Assembly: GCF_003287935.1 (NCBI RefSeq)
Contig: NZ_CP030287.1
Coordinates: forward strand, 6,289,227 to 6,353,226
From: Streptomyces sp. ICC1
GTDB taxonomy: Bacteria; Actinomycetota; Actinomycetes; Streptomycetales; Streptomycetaceae
DNA: 64,000 nucleotides
Direction: 5' to 3'
The notes below the pieces were generated by a model. The model saw nothing but the letters and a program-made list of their open reading frames with translations. It was not told the origin of the DNA and made no database searches. Position numbers and translations under genes: made by a program. The first letter of the stretch is position 1; the number at the start of each line of letters is the position of its first letter. Of this stretch, positions 16,998 through 28,808 are shown one piece after another.

Positions 16998-18344
16998 CTA
17001 CACGGGGGCGGCCGCTTCGGCCGCCCCCGCTGGTGTTTTCGCGCCCGCCCGCCGGCGCACGACCAAGGGGTTCGTCTCCGGCAGCAGCGCGAAGCAGACC
17101 AGCGAGACCGAGGCGATCGCCGTCAGGTACACCGCGACGGCCCACGGCGGGCCCGAGCCGTCCGCCAGGGCCGTCGCCGCGATCGGGGTCAGCGCGCCGC
17201 CCAGGACCCCGCCCAGGTTGTAGCCGACGGCCGCGCCCGTGCAGCGGATCCGCGGGGGGTACAGCTCCGGCAGGTACGCGCCCACCACGGCGAACATCGT
17301 CACCATGCCGAGCAGGGCGCCGAGCAGCCCCAGCGTCATCAGCAGCGGGTCCGCCGTGCGCAGCAGCGCCACGAACGGGAACATCCACAGCACGCAGGCC
17401 GTGCAGCCCGCCAGGCACAGGGGCCGCCGGCCGTAGCGGTCGCCGAGCAGCGCCACCGCCGGGGTGGCCAGGCCCTTGACCGCGACGGCCGCCATGATGC
17501 AGGCCAGCATCACCGTGCGGTGCACCCCGAGGTGCTCGGTGGCGTAGGCGAGGGACCAGGTGGTGACCGCGTAGAAGACGGCGTACCCCACGGCCAGCGC
17601 CCCGCCGGTCAGCAGGAGCAGCCGCCAGTGGCCCCGTACGACCTCGGCCAGCGGGGCGTCCGCCCGGTGGCCGGTCTCGGCGAGGGCGCGGAACTGCGGG
17701 GTCTCCTCCACCGAGCGGCGCAGCCACAGCCCGGCCAGCGCCAGCACCCCCGCGCCCCAGAAGGGCACCCGCCAGCCCCAGGCGGCGAACTGCGCGTCGC
17801 TCAGCGTGCCCGACAGGGTCAGCATCAGGCCGTTGGCCAGCAGGAACCCCACCGCCGGGCCCATCTGCGGGAAGCTCGACCACAGCCCGCGCCGCCCCTC
17901 GGGGGCGTGCTCGGCGGTCAGCAGGACCGCGCCTCCCCACTCGCCGCCGAGGCCGAAGCCCTGGAGGAAGCGCAGGACGACCAGCAGGATCGGTGCGGCC
18001 ACCCCGATCGAGGCGTACGAGGGCACGCAGCCCACCGCCACCGTGGCGAGGCCGGTCAGCAGCAGGGAGCCGAGCAGCACCGGGCGGCGGCCGTGGCGGT
18101 CGCCGATGTGGCCGAAGACGGCGGATCCCAGGGGGCGGGCGAGGAAGCCGACGCCGAAGGTGCCGAAGGCGGCGAGGGTGGCGGCGAGCGGCGAGAAGGA
18201 CGGGAAGAAGAGCGGGCCGAGCACCAGGGCGGCGGCGGTGCCGTAGACGAAGAAGTCGTAGAACTCGATGGCGGTGCCGGCCAGGGAGGCCGAGGCGAGC
18301 CGGAGCATCGAGGGGCGCGGGGGCGGGGAGGGGTCCTGTTGCAT
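16998..18344 (-). CDS. MFS transporter, metabolite:H+ symporter type
   Basis: A 448-residue, 12-helix transporter. The TAIEFYDFFVYG start, the GxLaDrxGRRP-like loop (GHIGDRHGRRPVLLG) and LGGEWGGAVLL are typical of the MHS family (ShiA, ProP, KgtP). The substrate is probably an organic acid or osmolyte and cannot be chosen from sequence. It is convergent with the TerC gene and stands alone. Confidence 0.9.
   Translation of the reverse strand: MQQDPSPPPRPSMLRLASASLAGTAIEFYDFFVYGTAAALVLGPLFFPSFSPLAATLAAFGTFGVGFLARPLGSAVFGHIGDRHGRRPVLLGSLLLTGLATVAVGCVPSYASIGVAAPILLVVLRFLQGFGLGGEWGGAVLLTAEHAPEGRRGLWSSFPQMGPAVGFLLANGLMLTLSGTLSDAQFAAWGWRVPFWGAGVLALAGLWLRRSVEETPQFRALAETGHRADAPLAEVVRGHWRLLLLTGGALAVGYAVFYAVTTWSLAYATEHLGVHRTVMLACIMAAVAVKGLATPAVALLGDRYGRRPLCLAGCTACVLWMFPFVALLRTADPLLMTLGLLGALLGMVTMFAVVGAYLPELYPPRIRCTGAAVGYNLGGVLGGALTPIAATALADGSGPPWAVAVYLTAIASVSLVCFALLPETNPLVVRRRAGAKTPAGAAEAAAPV
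17003..17029. terminator. Bidirectional hairpin between terC and MFS genes
   Basis: A 12-bp stem CGGGGGCGGCCG at 17003-17014, complement at 17018-17029, loop CTT, with TGTTTTC following on the plus strand. It lies inside the last codons of the MFS gene and serves the terC transcript. Confidence 0.7.
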
Positions 18345-18472
18345 GGTGCAGCAATTACCCCGCCCCGCGACCTCAGGACGTACGTTCGGCCATCATCGAC
18401 CGGAAGGAGTGCCGTGCGGCGTGAGGTTGACGGATTTGGCGCTGGCCGCCGGATCTCCGCCGGGCGCCCGTG

Positions 18473-19129
18473 CTACCAGCCGCGCTCGCGCCATTCGGCG
18501 AGGTGCGGCCGCTCCGCGCCGATCGTGGTGTCGTTCCCGTGGCCCGGGTAGACCCACGCCTCGTCCGGCAGCTCAGCGAAGAGCTTGTGCTCCACGTCGT
18601 CGACGAGCTGGACGAAGGCCTTCGGGTCGCCCCAGGTGTTGCCGACACCGCCCGGGAAGAGGCAGTCGCCGGTGAACACGTGCGGGTGCCCGTGCGGGTC
18701 GTCGTAGACCAGCGCGATCGATCCGGGAGTGTGGCCGACCAGGTGGCGGGCGGTCAGCGTGACCCGTCCGACCGTGATCGTGTCCCCGTCGGCGACGAGC
18801 ACGTCGGTCGCCACCGGGATGCCCTCCGCGTCGAGGGCGCCCGCGTACGTCCGCGCGCCGGTCGCCCCGACCACCTCCGCGAGCGCGCCCCAGTGGTCGC
18901 CGTGCTGGTGCGTGGTGACCACGGAGGCGATGCCGCCGTCGCCGATCAGGCTGAGCAGGGTCTGCGGCTCCGCGGCCGCGTCGATCAGCAGCTGCTCGTC
19001 CGTGGCCCGGCAGCGCAGCAGGTAGGCGTTGTTGCTCATGCCGCCCACCGCGACTTTGGAAATCATCAGGTCCGAGAGTTCGTGCACGTCGGCCGGACCG
19101 CCGACCTTGACCGCTCCGCTGTACGTCAT
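18473..19129 (-). CDS. MBL-fold metallo-hydrolase
   Basis: 218 residues with the metal-binding THQHGDHWG motif near residue 79, a further His in HLVGHTPGS, Asp in FTGDCLF and a final His in YPGHGND, the complete glyoxalase II-like set. It probably hydrolyses a thioester or lactone. The MDMPI-type thiol enzyme encoded just upstream on the same strand (10 bases apart) suggests a shared role in mycothiol-linked detoxification; this is inference from position. Confidence 0.9.
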   Translation of the reverse strand: MTYSGAVKVGGPADVHELSDLMISKVAVGGMSNNAYLLRCRATDEQLLIDAAAEPQTLLSLIGDGGIASVVTTHQHGDHWGALAEVVGATGARTYAGALDAEGIPVATDVLVADGDTITVGRVTLTARHLVGHTPGSIALVYDDPHGHPHVFTGDCLFPGGVGNTWGDPKAFVQLVDDVEHKLFAELPDEAWVYPGHGNDTTIGAERPHLAEWRERGW

Positions 19130-19139
19130 GCAGGCAATC

Positions 19140-19841
19140 CTAGAGCGGAGGGAGTTCGGGCAGGCCGTCGCCGGCCAGGACGGCGAGGTGGGCGCCCTGC
19201 AGGCCGCGCCCGGCGAGCCAGCCGAGCAGTTCGGCGCGGGGGCCGGCCAGGGTGACGGGCGAGCCCTCGGTGCCGCCGGTGTGCCAGACGGGTCCCGTGC
19301 CCTCGTACCCGAGCCACAGGGTGACCGGCGGGACGTCCGGGCGTCCCGACCAGCGGTCGGCGAGGAAGGCGATCTCGCGCTCGGCGAACTCGTCCGGAAG
19401 ATCGTGCAGCTCGTAGCCGATGTTCAGGTCCACGTGGTGCAGCTCGACCTCGATCAGGCGGCGGAAGGGGACGCGGGCCGCGGTGTCGGTGACGCCGTTG
19501 CGCAGCTCCACCGTGCGGGTCCAGTCCTGCGGGAGCTCGGCGACGGCCTCCCAGGCGGCGGCGGAATTCCGGACGTCCTCGAGCTGTTCAAGGAGGGGCC
19601 GGCCGAAGTCGCGCTCGATGTCGGCCTCGCGGCTCTCGGCGCTCTCGTACATCGGGCGGCCCTCGAAGACGTTCACCAGGGCGTCGGCGTTGCGGGCGAG
19701 GTGGGCCAGGATGTGGCCGCGGGTCCAGCCGGGGAGATGTGACTCTTCGGCCAGGGCGGCGTTGTCCAGCTTCGCGGCCGCGGTCAGCAGCCGGTCCGTG
19801 GCCTCACGTACAGATCGCAGGTCGTGCACATGATCAATCAT
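19140..19841 (-). CDS. Maleylpyruvate isomerase-family mycothiol-dependent protein
   Basis: A 233-residue protein with the MDMPI N-terminal four-helix domain: LPGWTRGHILAHLARNAD near residue 38 and ELHHVDLNIG near 145 provide the His/Glu metal ligands. A small C-terminal domain ends in a Leu-rich segment. Family members use mycothiol as cofactor for isomerisation or conjugation. It is first in a two-gene operon with the MBL hydrolase and divergent from uvrA. Confidence 0.88.
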   Translation of the reverse strand: MIDHVHDLRSVREATDRLLTAAAKLDNAALAEESHLPGWTRGHILAHLARNADALVNVFEGRPMYESAESREADIERDFGRPLLEQLEDVRNSAAAWEAVAELPQDWTRTVELRNGVTDTAARVPFRRLIEVELHHVDLNIGYELHDLPDEFAEREIAFLADRWSGRPDVPPVTLWLGYEGTGPVWHTGGTEGSPVTLAGPRAELLGWLAGRGLQGAHLAVLAGDGLPELPPL

Positions 19842-20029
19842 GCGGACGAGCCTAGTCCTTCGAGGGTCTCAGCCACACGATCGGGTGAAGCGGTTGGCGG
19901 AGTGCCGGAAATCGAATGCACGTGCTATACGCTCGGAGTCCAGTCTCCAAGTCCATCGCAGAGGCGCCCCCCAATACCCTGGGACGGGGGCCCCGTGCCC
20001 CCGCTCTCTCAAGAAAGGTGCGGACCGGC

Positions 20030-23023
<2,994 letters not shown>

Positions 23024-23026
23024 ACC

Positions 23027-23057
23027 CCGGCGGGGCTGGGAGATCCAGCCCCGCCGG
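23027..23057. terminator. uvrA terminator hairpin
   Basis: A 13-bp perfect stem CCGGCGGGGCTGG at 23027-23039 with its complement at 23045-23057, loop GAGAT, just after the uvrA stop. Nearly the same hairpin recurs at 40459-40486. Confidence 0.8.
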
Positions 23058-23102
23058 CGTGCGGGGGAGCGGGAGGCTCCGCGCGGCGCTCCGGCCCCGG
23101 GA

Positions 23103-23750
23103 CTACGCGGCCACGCCGATGGCGTGGTGGGACGTGGAGGGGTCCGACAGCGTCGTGAGGAGCGCGTCCGCGACGTCCGCGCGGGCGATGACCTTCCCGC
23201 CCGGGACGTTGGCGTCCACCGCCCGCCGGTACGTCCCCGTCCGCGGCCTGTTCAGCAGCCGCGGCGGCCGGATCACCGTCCACCGCGTGCCGCTGGCGGC
23301 GATCGCCGCCTCCATGACCGTGAGGTCCGCGTACAGGTCCCGCAGGAACCGTCGCAGCAGCGGGTAGACCAGCATCCGGGTGAGTGCCCCCTCCGCCCCG
23401 ACCGGCCCCAGCGGGGCGGCGGAGACCGCCGACAGGCGGCTGACCCCCGCCCGGTCCATCGCGGAGACGATCGACCGCAGGGCCGGGCCCGCGACCGGGG
23501 CGAGCCGCGCCTGCTTGTTGTTCGCGGGGCCCAGTGCCGAAACCACCGCGTCCTGGCCCGCCAGCAGCGGGACCAGTGCGTCCTCGTCCGTGAGGTCCCG
23601 GACCACCGTCACCCGCAGCCGCTCGCGGTCCGCCACCGCCAGCCGCGCCGGGTCGCGGACGACCGCCGACACCTCGTGTCCCGCTTCGAGGGCTTGTCGG
23701 ACGACCTCGTGGCCGATCCCGCCCGTGGCTCCGAACACCGTGATTCTCAT
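23103..23750 (-). CDS. NAD(P)-binding atypical SDR reductase
   Basis: 215 residues with the N-terminal Rossmann motif TVFGATGGIGHEVV, then VVRD and SALGP. The atypical SDR family (NmrA/BVR-B-like) includes flavin reductases and redox sensors. ATG at 23750 has GGAG six bases upstream and gives the Rossmann fold at the very N-terminus. It is divergent from a TetR regulator across a palindromic operator, so it is probably that regulator's target. Confidence 0.85.
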   Translation of the reverse strand: MRITVFGATGGIGHEVVRQALEAGHEVSAVVRDPARLAVADRERLRVTVVRDLTDEDALVPLLAGQDAVVSALGPANNKQARLAPVAGPALRSIVSAMDRAGVSRLSAVSAAPLGPVGAEGALTRMLVYPLLRRFLRDLYADLTVMEAAIAASGTRWTVIRPPRLLNRPRTGTYRRAVDANVPGGKVIARADVADALLTTLSDPSTSHHAIGVAA

Positions 23751-23779
23751 CCTGGCTCCCGCATGGCTGAGAGAGGGTG

Positions 23780-23797
23780 GGTGAGTATTCACTCACC
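23780..23797. promoter_or_regulatory. TetR-type operator
   Basis: GGTGAGT at 23780-23786 and ACTCACC at 23791-23797 form an inverted repeat around ATTC in the divergent promoter; a further half-site GGTGAGTGA lies at 23812-23820, next to the regulator start. Probable autoregulation. Confidence 0.55.
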
Positions 23798-23820
23798 TCT
23801 GCTTCCGTTAGGGTGAGTGA

Positions 23821-24426
23821 ATGCCCACCCCAAAGTCAAGCCGGCCCACCCCCGAGCGCCTGCTGGACGCCGCCGAGACCCTGATGCGCACCAGTGGGCT
23901 GGCCAACGCCACCACCAAGGCGATCGCCCGGGAGGCCGGCTGTTCGGAGGCCGCGCTCTACAAGTACTTCGCGAACAAGGAAGAGCTGTTCGTGCGCGTG
24001 CTGATGGAGCGCCGCACCAGCGCCGGGCCGATGATGGCCGCGCTCACCACCGATCCGGGGGAGCAGCCGGTCGAGGAGCGGCTGGCCGAGATCGCCCGGC
24101 ACGCCTCGCTCTTCTACGCCGACGCCATGCCCATGGCGGCCTCGCTCTTCGCGGACCCGGTCCTGCTCACCCGCCACCGCGAGGGCGTACGGAGCATCGG
24201 CGCGGGCCCGCACATCGTGCTGGAGGCCCTGGTCGGCCACCTGCTGCGCGAACACGAACGGGGCCGGCTGCGCCCCGACGCCGATCCGCGGGCCGCCGCC
24301 GCGCTGCTGCTCGGCGCCTGCTTCCAGCGGGCCTTCTTCCTGCACTTCTCCGGCCCCGACACCGTCGACCCCGTCGAGGACTTCGCCCCCGCCCTGGCGC
24401 GGACGGTGTGGGCCGCTATCCGCTGA
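23821..24426 (+). CDS. TetR-family transcriptional regulator
   Basis: 201 residues: N-terminal helix-turn-helix (TKAIAREAGCSEAALYKYFANKEELF, residues about 33-60) and a variable helical ligand-binding domain. Probably represses the divergent SDR gene and itself through the GGTGAGT palindrome. Its last 11 bases overlap the convergent sugar-kinase gene. Confidence 0.9.
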   Translation: MPTPKSSRPTPERLLDAAETLMRTSGLANATTKAIAREAGCSEAALYKYFANKEELFVRVLMERRTSAGPMMAALTTDPGEQPVEERLAEIARHASLFYADAMPMAASLFADPVLLTRHREGVRSIGAGPHIVLEALVGHLLREHERGRLRPDADPRAAAALLLGACFQRAFFLHFSGPDTVDPVEDFAPALARTVWAAIR

Positions 24427-25324
24427 GGTCGGACGCGTACGGGGGCTCCGCGCCCGCCCGGGAGCAGGTCAGCGCGGCCGCCCGGGCGGCGTAGGCCAGC
24501 ACCTCGGGCCAGTCCGCCGCGCCGGGACCGGTCGCACCGGGACCGGCCGCGCCGCTCGCGCCGCCCGAAAGCCGGTGCAGCAGCGCCGCGTTCACGGTGT
24601 CGCCCGCGCCGATCGTGTCCACCACCGCGACCCGGTGCGCGGGCGCCGAGTACTCCCGGCCCTCCCGGGTCCACACCGTCAGGCCCCCCGCACCCCGGGT
24701 GAGCACCACCGCCGAGGGGCCCGCCGCCAGCCAGTCGCCGACCCGGCCGCCCAGCCACGCCGCGTCCTCCTCCGACAGCTTCAGCACGCCCACGTACGGC
24801 AGCCAGGACAGGAAGCGGGCCCGGTAGGCCGCCGGATCGGCGATCAGCGCGGGCCGGATGTTGGGGTCGAGCAGGGTCAGCAGCCCGCGCCCGGACTCCC
24901 GGCGCAGCAGGGCCTCGTAGGCGCTCGCCCCCGGCTCCAGCACCAGCGAGCAGGTGCCGAGCGCGAGGGCCCGTACCCCCGCCGGCAGCGCGGGCGGCAG
25001 GCGGAACAGCCGGTCGGCCGTGCCCTCGACGTAGAAGCGGTACGCCGCCGAGCCGTCCGGGGCCAGCGAGGGAACCGCCAGCGTGGTCGGCTCCGGCCCG
25101 CGCTGGACCAGCGAGAGGTCCACGCCGGCCGCGTCCAGCCCCGCGAGCAGCGAGGCGCCGAAGCCGTCCGTCGAGACCCGGGAGCAGAAGGCGACCTCCG
25201 CGCCGAGCCGGCCCAGCGCGAGCGCGGTGTTGTACGGTCCGCCGCCCGGCCGGGGCAGCAGGGCGCCCGGCGGCTCCGCCGTGGGCACCAGGTCGATCAG
25301 GGCTTCTCCACCTACGACGATCAC
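24416..25324 (-). CDS. PfkB-family sugar kinase (fructokinase-like)
   Basis: 302 residues. The first PfkB signature RPGGGPYNTALALGRLG is near residue 25, and the second, DTIGAGDTVNAALL, near 245, carries the catalytic Asp and anion hole. The short N-terminal VIVVGGEALIDLVP is typical of fructokinases. GTG at 25324 fits the family start; the longer open frame is Rieske-gene shadow. A Gly/Ala/Pro insert near 262-275 is low complexity. Confidence 0.9.
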   Translation of the reverse strand: MIVVGGEALIDLVPTAEPPGALLPRPGGGPYNTALALGRLGAEVAFCSRVSTDGFGASLLAGLDAAGVDLSLVQRGPEPTTLAVPSLAPDGSAAYRFYVEGTADRLFRLPPALPAGVRALALGTCSLVLEPGASAYEALLRRESGRGLLTLLDPNIRPALIADPAAYRARFLSWLPYVGVLKLSEEDAAWLGGRVGDWLAAGPSAVVLTRGAGGLTVWTREGREYSAPAHRVAVVDTIGAGDTVNAALLHRLSGGASGAAGPGATGPGAADWPEVLAYAARAAALTCSRAGAEPPYASDLSG

Positions 25325-25399
25325 GCGGGGGAAGGTATCCCATCGGGCGCCGGTATCGTCGGGTGGACCCAGCCGAACCAGCACCCCCGGGAGCACCGC

Positions 25400-25834
25400 A
25401 TGTCCGCCGCCTCGTCGCCCGCCGCCCGCCGTACCGTCCTCAAGGGCGCCGCAGCGATCGTCGGGGCCGCCGGTGCGGGTGCGGCGCTCACGGCCTGCTC
25501 CACCGAGTCCAACAGCGGCGGCGGTTCCCCCGCGGTCCCGGCCGAGGCCGTCGAGCTGGGCGCGGCGGCCGATGTGCCGGTCGGCGGCGCGAAGCTGTTC
25601 CGGGAGAAGAAGATCCTGGTCAGCTGCGCGGAAGCGGGACAGTACAAGGCCTTCAGCGCCCAGTGCACCCACGCGGGCTGCGTGCTGGACAAGATCGTCG
25701 AGGGTCAGGGGAACTGCCCCTGCCACGGCAGCCGCTTCGACGCGGCCACGGGCAAGGTGCTGCGCGGCCCGGCGACCGACCCGCTGCCGGAGGTCCCGGT
25801 GAAGTCCGAGGGCGGCAAGCTCATCGCGGGCTGA
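25400..25834 (+). CDS. Tat-exported Rieske [2Fe-2S] lipoprotein
   Basis: 144 residues. The Tat signal RRTVLKG is followed by a hydrophobic stretch and lipobox LTAC, so the protein is anchored outside the membrane. The Rieske ligands are CTHAGC and CPCHGS, which also supply the disulfide Cys pair. It is a small stand-alone electron carrier, not a cytochrome bc subunit. GGGAG precedes ATG at 25400. Its stop codon is inside the first unit of a tandem repeat. Confidence 0.92.
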   Translation: MSAASSPAARRTVLKGAAAIVGAAGAGAALTACSTESNSGGGSPAVPAEAVELGAAADVPVGGAKLFREKKILVSCAEAGQYKAFSAQCTHAGCVLDKIVEGQGNCPCHGSRFDAATGKVLRGPATDPLPEVPVKSEGGKLIAG

Positions 25835-25920
25835 CCCGGGCTGACCCGGGCTGACCCGGGCTGACCCGGGCTGACCCGGGCTGACCCGGGCTGACCCGGG
25901 CGGGCCCGGGCGGGCCCGGC
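25831..25920. repeat. 10-bp tandem repeat at the 3' end of the Rieske gene
   Basis: Seven exact copies of CTGACCCGGG (25831-25900) are followed by two variants (CGGGCCCGGG, CGGGCCCGGC). The first copy supplies the TGA stop. Because the unit is not a multiple of three, stops recur in all frames. CCCGGG palindromes may help termination. Confidence 0.95.
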
Positions 25921-25933
25921 GGCGGGCTCAGGC

Positions 25934-26887
25934 TCACTCCCAGTCCCAGGCGATGCCCAGGACTCCGCGGTGGACTCCCTGTTCCACCAGGTGCACGGCC
26001 CGGTGCGGGCCGCTCGGGTTCAGGTCCGCGAGCCTCCCGCGCGGCGCGTTCGGCCCGCTGCGGGTGAAGCGCCGGCAGCGCACCGGCAGCGCGGCCTCGT
26101 CGAAGCGGACCTGGAGCACGTACTGCCCGCCCGTGTAGCTGAAGCCCCGCACGTACTCGGCGCTGCGCCCGCCCGTGCCGTCCTCGAAGCCGTAGCCGAA
26201 GACGTAGGTGTCCCCGGCGCGCAGCCGGGCGTCGAAGAGCAGCTCGGCGACGACCACCCCGCCTTCGGGATGGCGTCTGATCCGCCCGGTCCGGCAGTTC
26301 TCGTCGGCCCGCACCCTGATCCGCGCCGGATCGCAGCCCGGGTCGCCGTGGTGGACGGCCACGTAGCGGTCGACCCCGTCGCGGTGGGCCCGTACGACGT
26401 GCTGCGACTCGCGGCCCAGCAGCTCCCCGGCGGGCCCGATCCGCACCCGCTCGTGGTGGCCGACGGTGTGCAGGCCGCCGTCGGCGGGCAGCTCCATGCC
26501 GGCCAGCATCGCCTCCACGGCCGCGCCCACGCTGAACAGCGCCCGGTACGAACGCGCCGGCGGCCGGGTGGTCTCGGGGGCGGCGGGGTCCGGCGCGGCC
26601 AGCAGCCGCAGCAGGGTCCCCCCGGGCAGTTCGAGGATCTGCTCCAGGGCCCGTACGGCCTTGAGGGACTCGGCGCGGCGCGGCCGCCGGGCGCCCTGCT
26701 GCCAGTAACTGAGGCTGGTGACCCCGAGCTTGATGCCGCGGGCGGCGAGCCGTTGCTGCACCCGGTGCAGGGGCAGCCCGCGGGCGGTGAGGGCGGCGCG
26801 GAGCGCGAGGTGGAAGGGCCCGGTGCGCAGCAGGCGCGGCAGGTCGAGGGCGCTGTCTGAGAACGTGCTGTCCGCGCTCGACCGCAT
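25934..26887 (-). CDS. Helix-turn-helix regulator with unknown C-terminal domain
   Basis: 317 residues. Residues about 30-85 form an XRE-like DNA-binding domain (KLGVTSLSYWQQGARRP). The C-terminal 200 residues are beta-rich with HTVGHHERVRIG, YVAVHHGDPGC and GYGFEDGTGG; I do not recognise this domain. ATG at 26887 has AGGAGG seven bases upstream. The promoter contains GTGAACATTCAC at 26901-26912, a palindrome that may be its own operator. Confidence 0.75.
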   Translation of the reverse strand: MRSSADSTFSDSALDLPRLLRTGPFHLALRAALTARGLPLHRVQQRLAARGIKLGVTSLSYWQQGARRPRRAESLKAVRALEQILELPGGTLLRLLAAPDPAAPETTRPPARSYRALFSVGAAVEAMLAGMELPADGGLHTVGHHERVRIGPAGELLGRESQHVVRAHRDGVDRYVAVHHGDPGCDPARIRVRADENCRTGRIRRHPEGGVVVAELLFDARLRAGDTYVFGYGFEDGTGGRSAEYVRGFSYTGGQYVLQVRFDEAALPVRCRRFTRSGPNAPRGRLADLNPSGPHRAVHLVEQGVHRGVLGIAWDWE

Positions 26888-26900
26888 GGCGGTTCCTCCT

Positions 26901-26912
26901 GTGAACATTCAC
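26901..26912. promoter_or_regulatory. GTGAACATTCAC palindrome in divergent promoter
   Basis: A GTGAA-CA-TTCAC palindrome just upstream of the helix-turn-helix gene ribosome site. GTTCACAC recurs twice between 26980 and 27012, toward the protease gene. Candidate autoregulatory operator shared with the divergent protease operon. Confidence 0.4.
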
Positions 26913-27126
26913 GCGACGAGGTGCGGGCGGCCTCGCGGGCGATGTCCGGGGCCGGGGTGCGTCCAGGTCGACCGACAGCGGACGTTCACACTTCGGCCCC
27001 ACCGTTCACACCGCGATGTCACGCCGTATTGAAGCGTGTTGACCTGTTCCCGACAACACCCTGATGCTCCTCCTCAGCGTCCGGACGCGCTCCTCCACCC
27101 CCACTCCCCACCTCGGGAGGAACGCG

Positions 27127-27792
27127 ATGCGCAACCGAAACCGGCGGCTTTCCCTCGCCGCCTTCGTCACCGCCCTGCTCCTCGCCCTGTCCACCGGCAC
27201 CGCCACCGCCGTCGTTGCCGCCACCGGTACGGGCTCCGCCACCACCACCACCACCGCGACCGCCACCACCCGGGCGGCCGCCGCCGACGTGACCGCCGAG
27301 AACGCGGCCCTGGCGAACAAGCGGCTCAACATCACCATGCAGGCACAGCAGAAGACCAACTGGTGCTGGGCCGCCGCCGGCAACACCATCGCCACCTGGT
27401 TCGGCCGCACCTACACCCAGAACCAGTTCTGCAACGCCGCCTTCAACCGCCAGCAGGGCTACGACTGCCCCAACAACCAGGCCAACCTCGCCAACGTGCA
27501 GACCGCCCTGCGCTGGGCCGGCATCAACTCCGGCTCCTACGTCAACGGCTGGCTGCAGTACTCCACCGTGCAGAGCGAGATCAACGCCAACCGCCCGGTG
27601 GAGACCCGCATCCAGTGGTCCAACGGCGGCGGCCACATGCACGTCGTCTACGGCTACGACACCGCGAACAGTTGGGTCTACTGGGGCGACCCGTGGCCTT
27701 CCAGCGACCGCTACAACTGGGCCTCGCACGCCTGGTACGTGGACAACAGCACCTTCTCCTGGACCCACTCGCTCTACCGGATCGGGGCGTGA
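27127..27792 (+). CDS. Secreted papain-like cysteine protease
   Basis: 221 residues. A signal peptide to about residue 32, a Thr/Ala-rich propeptide, then a papain-fold domain: Gln74, catalytic Cys80 in NWCWAAAGN, His170 or His172 in GGHMHVVYGYD and Asp188 in YWGDPW. It is small, like the C70/C39-like bacterial papains. GGAGG lies upstream of ATG at 27127. The next gene starts 4 bases after its stop and encodes a membrane-anchored secreted protein, possibly its chaperone or inhibitor. Confidence 0.85.
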   Translation: MRNRNRRLSLAAFVTALLLALSTGTATAVVAATGTGSATTTTTATATTRAAAADVTAENAALANKRLNITMQAQQKTNWCWAAAGNTIATWFGRTYTQNQFCNAAFNRQQGYDCPNNQANLANVQTALRWAGINSGSYVNGWLQYSTVQSEINANRPVETRIQWSNGGGHMHVVYGYDTANSWVYWGDPWPSSDRYNWASHAWYVDNSTFSWTHSLYRIGA

Positions 27793-27796
27793 CCTC

Positions 27797-28600
27797 ATGA
27801 ATCCTCGCCTCGCTGCCGCGGTCGTCGTCTCGACCGCCCTGCTCGCCCTGGCCCCCACCCAGGCGGGCGCCACCCCCGTGCCGCAGCCCCAGAGCGCCAC
27901 GGCCGAGAACCGGGCCGCCGCCGCACGGGCGGCCGCGGCCCCCGACACGCTCGCCACCCTGTCCCGCTTCTTCGCCCGTGAGGGCAAGGTGTCGCTGACG
28001 GCCGCGCAGCCCCGCATCGAGGGCGAGGCCATGGCCGTCCACCACCTCTCCCCGGAATTCGTCGCCGGGAGGCCGGGCGCGGGCGTGGCCCGGCTGGAGT
28101 TCCTCGCCAGCAGGGCCGTCTCCTCCGACGGCCAGCAGGCCGCCCTGTGGACCGCGAAGACCGAGGCGGGCTGGCAGGTGGTGAACATCGCCACCGGCGA
28201 CGACGAGTTCCGCTATGCCGGGCTCGGCGCGGCGAAACTGCCCGGCGGGACCGTGTTCCGGGAACCCCAGATCGACGCCTGGTACGTGGCCGGCGGCGAG
28301 CGCGTGCTGCCGCTGGACGAGGACGCGGTGGCCGCGGTCGGCGCCGGGGGCACGAGCCTGGCCGCCTACCGGGCCCGGGTCGTCAAGGCGTACGGGGACA
28401 AGCTCCCCGGGTCCGCCTACGCCAAGTCCGGGAAGGCCGGCGGCTTCGCCCCCACGGAAGCCGCGGCCGGGTCCGGCGGGACGCGAGGACCACTGCCGGC
28501 CGGGGCCGGGGCCGGAGCCGTGGCTCTGGCGATGGCGCTGGGCGCGGGCGGCCTGCTGGCCGTCCGCCGCTCCCGGCGGCAGCGGGTGGTGCGGGCGTAG
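27797..28600 (+). CDS. Secreted, C-terminally anchored partner protein
   Basis: 267 residues: a signal peptide to about 26, an Ala-rich helical stretch, a mid domain with LTAAQPRIEGEAMAVHHLSPEFV, and a C-terminal membrane helix followed by RRSRRQR. It has the general form of a wall or membrane surface protein without an LPXTG motif. It is encoded 4 bases after the protease, so the two are co-translated. Function unknown; protease folding, tethering or inhibition are options. Confidence 0.75.
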   Translation: MNPRLAAAVVVSTALLALAPTQAGATPVPQPQSATAENRAAAARAAAAPDTLATLSRFFAREGKVSLTAAQPRIEGEAMAVHHLSPEFVAGRPGAGVARLEFLASRAVSSDGQQAALWTAKTEAGWQVVNIATGDDEFRYAGLGAAKLPGGTVFREPQIDAWYVAGGERVLPLDEDAVAAVGAGGTSLAAYRARVVKAYGDKLPGSAYAKSGKAGGFAPTEAAAGSGGTRGPLPAGAGAGAVALAMALGAGGLLAVRRSRRQRVVRA

Positions 28601-28610
28601 CCACCCGAGG

Positions 28611-28640
28611 GGCCCCGGCCGCTGCCAGGCGGCCGGGGCC
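28611..28640. terminator. Terminator of protease operon
   Basis: A 12-bp perfect stem GGCCCCGGCCGC at 28611-28622 with complement at 28629-28640, 11 bases after the stop. Confidence 0.75.
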
Positions 28641-28808
28641 TGCGGCCGGCGCCTCCACACATCTGACCCCTCCCACTGACCACCCCGCCGGGGAGCGGGC
28701 GGGGAAAGGGGCGCCGGCCCCCCGGCGGACCCGGGCGGACCCCCGGCGGACCCCCGGACGGGGCCGCCCGGGTACCGGCAGCGAGTCCGAGATGGCAGGC
28801 TTGTGCCC

